Source: WHSM01 sp036375165
GTDB lineage: Bacteria > Actinomycetota > Actinomycetes > Mycobacteriales > Micromonosporaceae
Length of the DNA: 8,096 nucleotides
Direction: 5' to 3'
Assembly (NCBI GenBank): GCA_036375165.1
Contig: DASUSI010000110.1
Coordinates: 1-8,096, forward strand
Position numbers and translations under genes: made by a program. The notes under the pieces were generated by a model. That model was not told the origin of the DNA, searched no databases, and was given only the letters and a program-made list of their open reading frames with translations. Every line of letters starts with the position of its first letter. The first letter of the stretch is position 1. Shown here in pieces: positions 5,030-8,096 of this stretch.

Positions 5030-7837
5030 GTGACATCACGCCTCGCTGCGATCGTTGTCGCCGCCACGATCATCGCGTCGTACGGGCTGCTGGCAGCGGC
5101 CAGCCCGCAGGCTACGGCGGAGGCTGACGCGGAGGGCGTCAAGCCGCTGACGCACCCCGACGCGGAAACCAGGACCCCGCTGCCGGCTGGTGCGGCTGAT
5201 TTGCTGGTCGACGACGCACATCGGCAGGTCTTGATCAGCCTGCCGTCGACCGGATCGGTGGTGGTCGCAGGGGTCGACGGCCACATCACGGGAACCATCA
5301 CGGGGCTCACCAACCCAGGCGAGATGACGCTGACACCTGACAGTTCCACCGTGTACGTCATCGGGCGCGGGGCTTCCACGATCGCGGCTATCGACACGGT
5401 GACCCATGCGGTGATCCGGGCGTCGCTGCCGGAAGGGACATGTCCCGCGTCAGTCACCTTCACCGCGGGGAAGGTCTGGTACTCGTACGCGATGTGCTCC
5501 GAGCCGAGCTCTGGCGGGGTCGGATGGTTCGACCCGACCAGTCGCCAGGCGACCAACGGCGTACTCACGGTTCCCCCAGGCCACATCAGGGCGCTCGCGG
5601 AGCGGCCCGACCGGTTGGTGCTGGTGGAGAAGGTTTCGGGAAAGGTTCACGTGTATGACGTGACGTCCGATGTCCTGACCGTGGTGGCCGAGGGCGCCGA
5701 CGCCGGTGACGGATGCAAGGACGCCGCTCTGATGTCGGGTGGAGACCACGTGGTCACCAGTTGCGGGAATTCTGGGAACTCAGGAACCCACCTTGTCTTC
5801 GCCACGTCGGATCTGTCCCCCACTCTGCCGTTCTACTCCTGGTATTCGGCAGCTGCGGTCGCCGTCGTTCAGGATCAGCGTTACATAGCCGTGGCCGGCA
5901 CCGGTCAGGATCGCTCCGCCGTCGTTGTCTACAACATCGAATACGGTCCGGGCGGCTGGTTCAGGCACTCGTTCACGCCGTCGGACAACGGGTTGGTGCT
6001 CGACGGAATCCTGGCGATGGCTCAAGCGGGACAGCTTTTCGCGGTGGTGCGCAATCCGTCTTTGAACCGCGACGAACTCGCGGTGTTCCACGCCGCCACG
6101 ATGTATGCCACCAGCATCGATATGACCTTGATGGACGGGGGGAACGTGGTGCGATACCAGGAGCCCGTCCGGGTCTCTGGCACCATGTCCGGGACGTGGT
6201 CCAGTACGCCGAGACGGCTGTCGGTGACCCGCACCGATCGGAAGGGCACGGTCGAGGTGGCCACAATGCTGGTGGGAGAGGAGGGCGAATTCGGGTTCCG
6301 GGACACTCCCCGGACCACCGGCGAGGTTAGATATGTCGCCGAATTCACGGGCGACGACGAGCATCTCCCGGGCAAAGGTTCGCTGACCGTCTACGTGAGA
6401 CCACTGCCGTATGACCTGAACGCGGACGGTTATGCCGAGCTGATCGTTGGTGCGCCCGGTGAAGATCTCGGTACGGCACTGGACGCCGGCATGTTCCACA
6501 TGCTTCACGGCAGAGCGTCAGGCGTGAGCGGTGCCGGGAGCGTCGCGATCCACCAGGACACGCCGGGGGTGCCAGGCGTTGCCGAGTCCGGAGACAAGTT
6601 CGGGTACGCGAACGCCCGCGGTGACTTCAACGCGGACGGGTACGCCGATATCGCGGTTTCCGCTCCCGGGGAGGACATCGGTCCCGCGACCGACGGCGGT
6701 GCGGTCTGGGTCTTCTTCGGTTCGGCAGCCGGGCTTCGTCCCAACCACGTGACAACGGTTGACGCCGTTGACGCGCCGATTCCAGTCAAAGACCATGCAA
6801 GCCTTGGCCGTTCCCTGGTGGCTGGTGACAATGACGGGGATGGCTTCGACGATCTGGCGATCGGTGCCCCCGGAGCCGGCCCCGGCTACGTCGTCATGGC
6901 CCGGGGGACTCGCAAAGGTCTGAGCCCGACCATGATCCGCATCGACCAGGGCAGCCCTGGAATCCCCGGCGTGAACCGGCGAGGCGACCGGTTCGGCTGG
7001 TCCGTGGCGTTGGGCGACACCGACAAAGACGGTCGACACGAGCTGGCCGTGGGGGCACCCGGCGATTCGGAGGATCGGGGCTGGGCGACCGGCTCGGTCA
7101 CCGTGGTCTCAAACCGGTTCCAGGGGATCCACAGCACCCGCTGGACCAAGAACACTGCCGGAGTTCCGGGTGCCGCCGGGTCCTTCAACCTGGCCACAGG
7201 AGATTCCCCGGACAGCTTCGGGCATCATGTGGTGTTCGCGGACTTCAATGGCGATACTTTGGCAGATTTGGTGGTCGCGGCACCTGGATCACCGGTCACT
7301 GTGGACGGGGTACGAAAGCGGGACGCTGGCACTGTCACCGTGCTCTACTCACAAGGTGGTATCTCGACCGGGCGGGCGTTCCAACTGACCCAGCAGACCA
7401 CCGGCATTCCCGGCATCGCCGGCCAGGAAGACAAGTTCGGCTCCACCCTGGCGGCCGGTTCAACGAATGGCGACCGCTCCTCCGAGCTTGCGGTCTACAG
7501 CCCCGGCGACGGGTACGTGACGGTGGTGCCCGGCTCCTTCGTCGGGCTGTGGTACTCGACGGCGAAGGCTTGGACCCAGAACTCGCCTGGCATTCCTGAC
7601 GCCACCGAACCAGGAGACGGCTGGGGTGACAGCTTGCGGTTCGTCGAACTGGCGGCCACCGACCAAGCGTCGTTGCTGGTCGGTGCGCCGGGCGAGAACG
7701 ACAATCGGGGTGCCTGCACACTGATCCATCGCACCGCGTCAGGGCTGACCGGAATCGGTGCCCAGTACTTCTCCCAGGACCTTCTCGGGCCGCCCGGGTG
7801 GGCCGAGCCCGGCGATCGCTTCGGCACGTTTTCTTGA
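5030..7837 (+). CDS. Secreted double-propeller protein: YVTN-like, Ig-like and seven FG-GAP repeats
   Basis: The 935-residue protein begins with a Sec-type signal peptide (hydrophobic 4-24, cleavage probably between 24 and 33). Residues about 55-355 form a YVTN/WD40-like beta-propeller (VYVIGRGASTIAAIDTVTHAVI at 108-129). Four of the five cysteines lie here (138, 156, 229, 245) and could form disulfides. Residues about 365-455 resemble actinobacterial Ig-like domains (RRLSVTRTDRKG, then GEVRYVAEFTGDDEH). From 460 to the end are seven FG-GAP repeats, the integrin-alpha-type propeller. Calcium-binding DxNxDGxxD/E loops start at 462, 532, 600 and 663 and appear intact; those at 738 and 811 are degraded, and the seventh blade (about 876) has none. 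Each blade ends in LxVGAPGE-like sequence. There is no LPXTG motif or C-terminal membrane segment, so it is probably released or held non-covalently. The function is unknown; adhesion or ligand binding is inferred from the fold. Confidence 0.85.
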   Translation: MTSRLAAIVVAATIIASYGLLAAASPQATAEADAEGVKPLTHPDAETRTPLPAGAADLLVDDAHRQVLISLPSTGSVVVAGVDGHITGTITGLTNPGEMTLTPDSSTVYVIGRGASTIAAIDTVTHAVIRASLPEGTCPASVTFTAGKVWYSYAMCSEPSSGGVGWFDPTSRQATNGVLTVPPGHIRALAERPDRLVLVEKVSGKVHVYDVTSDVLTVVAEGADAGDGCKDAALMSGGDHVVTSCGNSGNSGTHLVFATSDLSPTLPFYSWYSAAAVAVVQDQRYIAVAGTGQDRSAVVVYNIEYGPGGWFRHSFTPSDNGLVLDGILAMAQAGQLFAVVRNPSLNRDELAVFHAATMYATSIDMTLMDGGNVVRYQEPVRVSGTMSGTWSSTPRRLSVTRTDRKGTVEVATMLVGEEGEFGFRDTPRTTGEVRYVAEFTGDDEHLPGKGSLTVYVRPLPYDLNADGYAELIVGAPGEDLGTALDAGMFHMLHGRASGVSGAGSVAIHQDTPGVPGVAESGDKFGYANARGDFNADGYADIAVSAPGEDIGPATDGGAVWVFFGSAAGLRPNHVTTVDAVDAPIPVKDHASLGRSLVAGDNDGDGFDDLAIGAPGAGPGYVVMARGTRKGLSPTMIRIDQGSPGIPGVNRRGDRFGWSVALGDTDKDGRHELAVGAPGDSEDRGWATGSVTVVSNRFQGIHSTRWTKNTAGVPGAAGSFNLATGDSPDSFGHHVVFADFNGDTLADLVVAAPGSPVTVDGVRKRDAGTVTVLYSQGGISTGRAFQLTQQTTGIPGIAGQEDKFGSTLAAGSTNGDRSSELAVYSPGDGYVTVVPGSFVGLWYSTAKAWTQNSPGIPDATEPGDGWGDSLRFVELAATDQASLLVGAPGENDNRGACTLIHRTASGLTGIGAQYFSQDLLGPPGWAEPGDRFGTFS

Positions 7838-7860
7838 TGGGATGAAACCGTGGCAATTAC

Positions 7861-7886
7861 TGACTGGTGCTCCCCGGCTTCAGTCA
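7861..7886 (+). terminator. Possible terminator hairpin after the FG-GAP gene
   Basis: TGACTG (7861-7866) and CAGTCA (7881-7886) are perfect complements around a 14-base loop, 23 bases past the stop codon. The loop is long and there is no U-tract, so termination is uncertain; a palindromic protein site is an alternative. Confidence 0.3.
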
Positions 7887-7896
7887 TTGGCTGCAT

Positions 7897-7921
7897 GATC
7901 GGGCGAGACCGTAGCCTGATC
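7897..7921 (+). terminator. Second hairpin downstream of the FG-GAP gene
   Basis: GATCGGGC (7897-7904) pairs with GCCTGATC (7914-7921) through eight pairs, one of them G-U, with a nine-base loop. It is one of four consecutive foldable segments and has no U-run after it. Confidence 0.3.
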
Positions 7922-7931
7922 TGGTTCCCAT

Positions 7932-7947
7932 CGCCCGCCAACGGGCG
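7932..7947. terminator. Third hairpin, six-base GC stem
   Basis: CGCCCG and CGGGCG flank the four-base loop CCAA. The compact GC-rich stem is plausible as part of a bidirectional termination zone between convergent genes, but it has no U-tract on either strand. Confidence 0.35.
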
Positions 7948-7964
7948 GGTCATCCCCGTTGGTT

Positions 7965-7992
7965 CGGCGGGGACCGGGGTGGGTCCCCGCCG
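7965..7992. terminator. Strong hairpin between convergent genes
   Basis: CGGCGGGGACC (7965-7975) and GGTCCCCGCCG (7982-7992) are perfect 11-base arms around a six-base loop. The stem ends 9 bases before the stop codon of the leftward gene at the right edge and follows the rightward FG-GAP gene by about 130 bases. It could therefore end both transcripts. It lacks a U-tract, as is common for hairpins in high-GC actinomycetes. Confidence 0.55.
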
Positions 7993-8001
7993 GGTGTCGG
8001 G

Positions 8002-8096
8002 TCAGGCTGGCAGGTCGGGGAACGGTGCCTGGATCCGGTTTTTCGCGGTGACCGAGTGGCCGCAGGTGTAGCCCTGGTTCAGGTCGCGATGCACGT
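8002..8096 (-). CDS. Unrecognised protein, C-terminal 30 residues, partial
   Basis: On the minus strand, an open frame enters from the window edge and ends at TGA (8002-8004). It contains HRDLNQGYTCGHSV followed by TAKNRIQAPFPDLPA. Nearly every codon ends in G or C (GAC CTG AAC CAG GGC TAC ACC TGC GGC), which is what real genes here show, and a strong hairpin follows the stop. I do not recognise the family. The Cys and His near the end (CGH) could bind a metal, but this is too little to assign a function. The 5' end lies outside the window. Confidence 0.45.
   Translation of the reverse strand, partial: VHRDLNQGYTCGHSVTAKNRIQAPFPDLPA

Noticed and set aside
4803..5033. Short open frames of 76-79 residues on both strands of the divergent intergenic region
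   Set aside because: They overlap the promoter, operator and inverted repeat, have no ribosome binding site and lack the codon bias of neighbouring genes.
7866..7890. A second GTGCTCCCC core, possibly another CRISPR-like repeat
   Set aside because: Only nine bases are shared with 102-110, and the rest differs. It is better explained as the loop of the TGACTG/CAGTCA hairpin.
7850..8071. Plus-strand open frame after the FG-GAP gene
   Set aside because: It crosses all four hairpins and is antisense to the better-supported gene end at 8002-8096. It has no ribosome binding site or family resemblance.

Overview
The window looks like chromosomal DNA of a high-GC, mycelial-type actinomycete. The evidence is strong G/C bias at third codon positions, GTG as well as ATG starts with GGAGG-type ribosome binding sites, and secreted starch-degrading and FG-GAP proteins typical of Streptomyces and Micromonosporaceae relatives. 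The genus is not resolved.

Layout: (1) Bases 1-158 are the right end of a TnpB-encoding insertion sequence (IS200/IS605-like or IS607-like): the C-terminal tail of TnpB, overlapped by the hairpins expected at the 3' end of its omega RNA. (2) Bases 142-499 hold debris of a toxin-antitoxin pair directly abutting the IS end: a 5'-truncated DUF433 (VapB45-like) antitoxin and about 14 recognisable residues of the DUF5615 PIN-like toxin. The toxin homology then stops and the frame runs into the 3' end of the next gene. (3) Bases 476-4723, minus strand, are a two-gene starch module: a secreted GH13 alpha-amylase with a C-terminal CBM20 starch-binding domain, followed 84 bp later by a secreted Pseudomonas-type isoamylase. 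An intercistronic hairpin and a possible Shine-Dalgarno-masking hairpin lie between them. (4) Bases 4724-5029 are a divergent control region with a promoter and operator-like site facing the amylase, and a long imperfect inverted repeat facing the other way. (5) Bases 5030-7837, plus strand, encode a 935-residue secreted protein: a YVTN/WD40-like propeller, an Ig-like domain and a seven-blade FG-GAP (integrin-alpha-like) propeller. (6) Bases 7838-8001 hold a run of hairpins. (7) At the right edge is the 3' end of a convergent unrecognised gene.

How they work together: the amylase cuts internal alpha-1,4 bonds and the isoamylase cuts alpha-1,6 branch points, so the pair would convert extracellular starch or glycogen to maltooligosaccharides. 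The operator-like sequence overlapping the amylase promoter resembles maltose-responsive LacI-family (MalR) sites of Streptomyces amylase genes. The FG-GAP protein shares the divergent control region, but nothing in its sequence links it to starch. No complete undescribed system is evident. The best leads are the IS/toxin-antitoxin junction, the large inverted repeat upstream of the FG-GAP gene, and the double-propeller protein.
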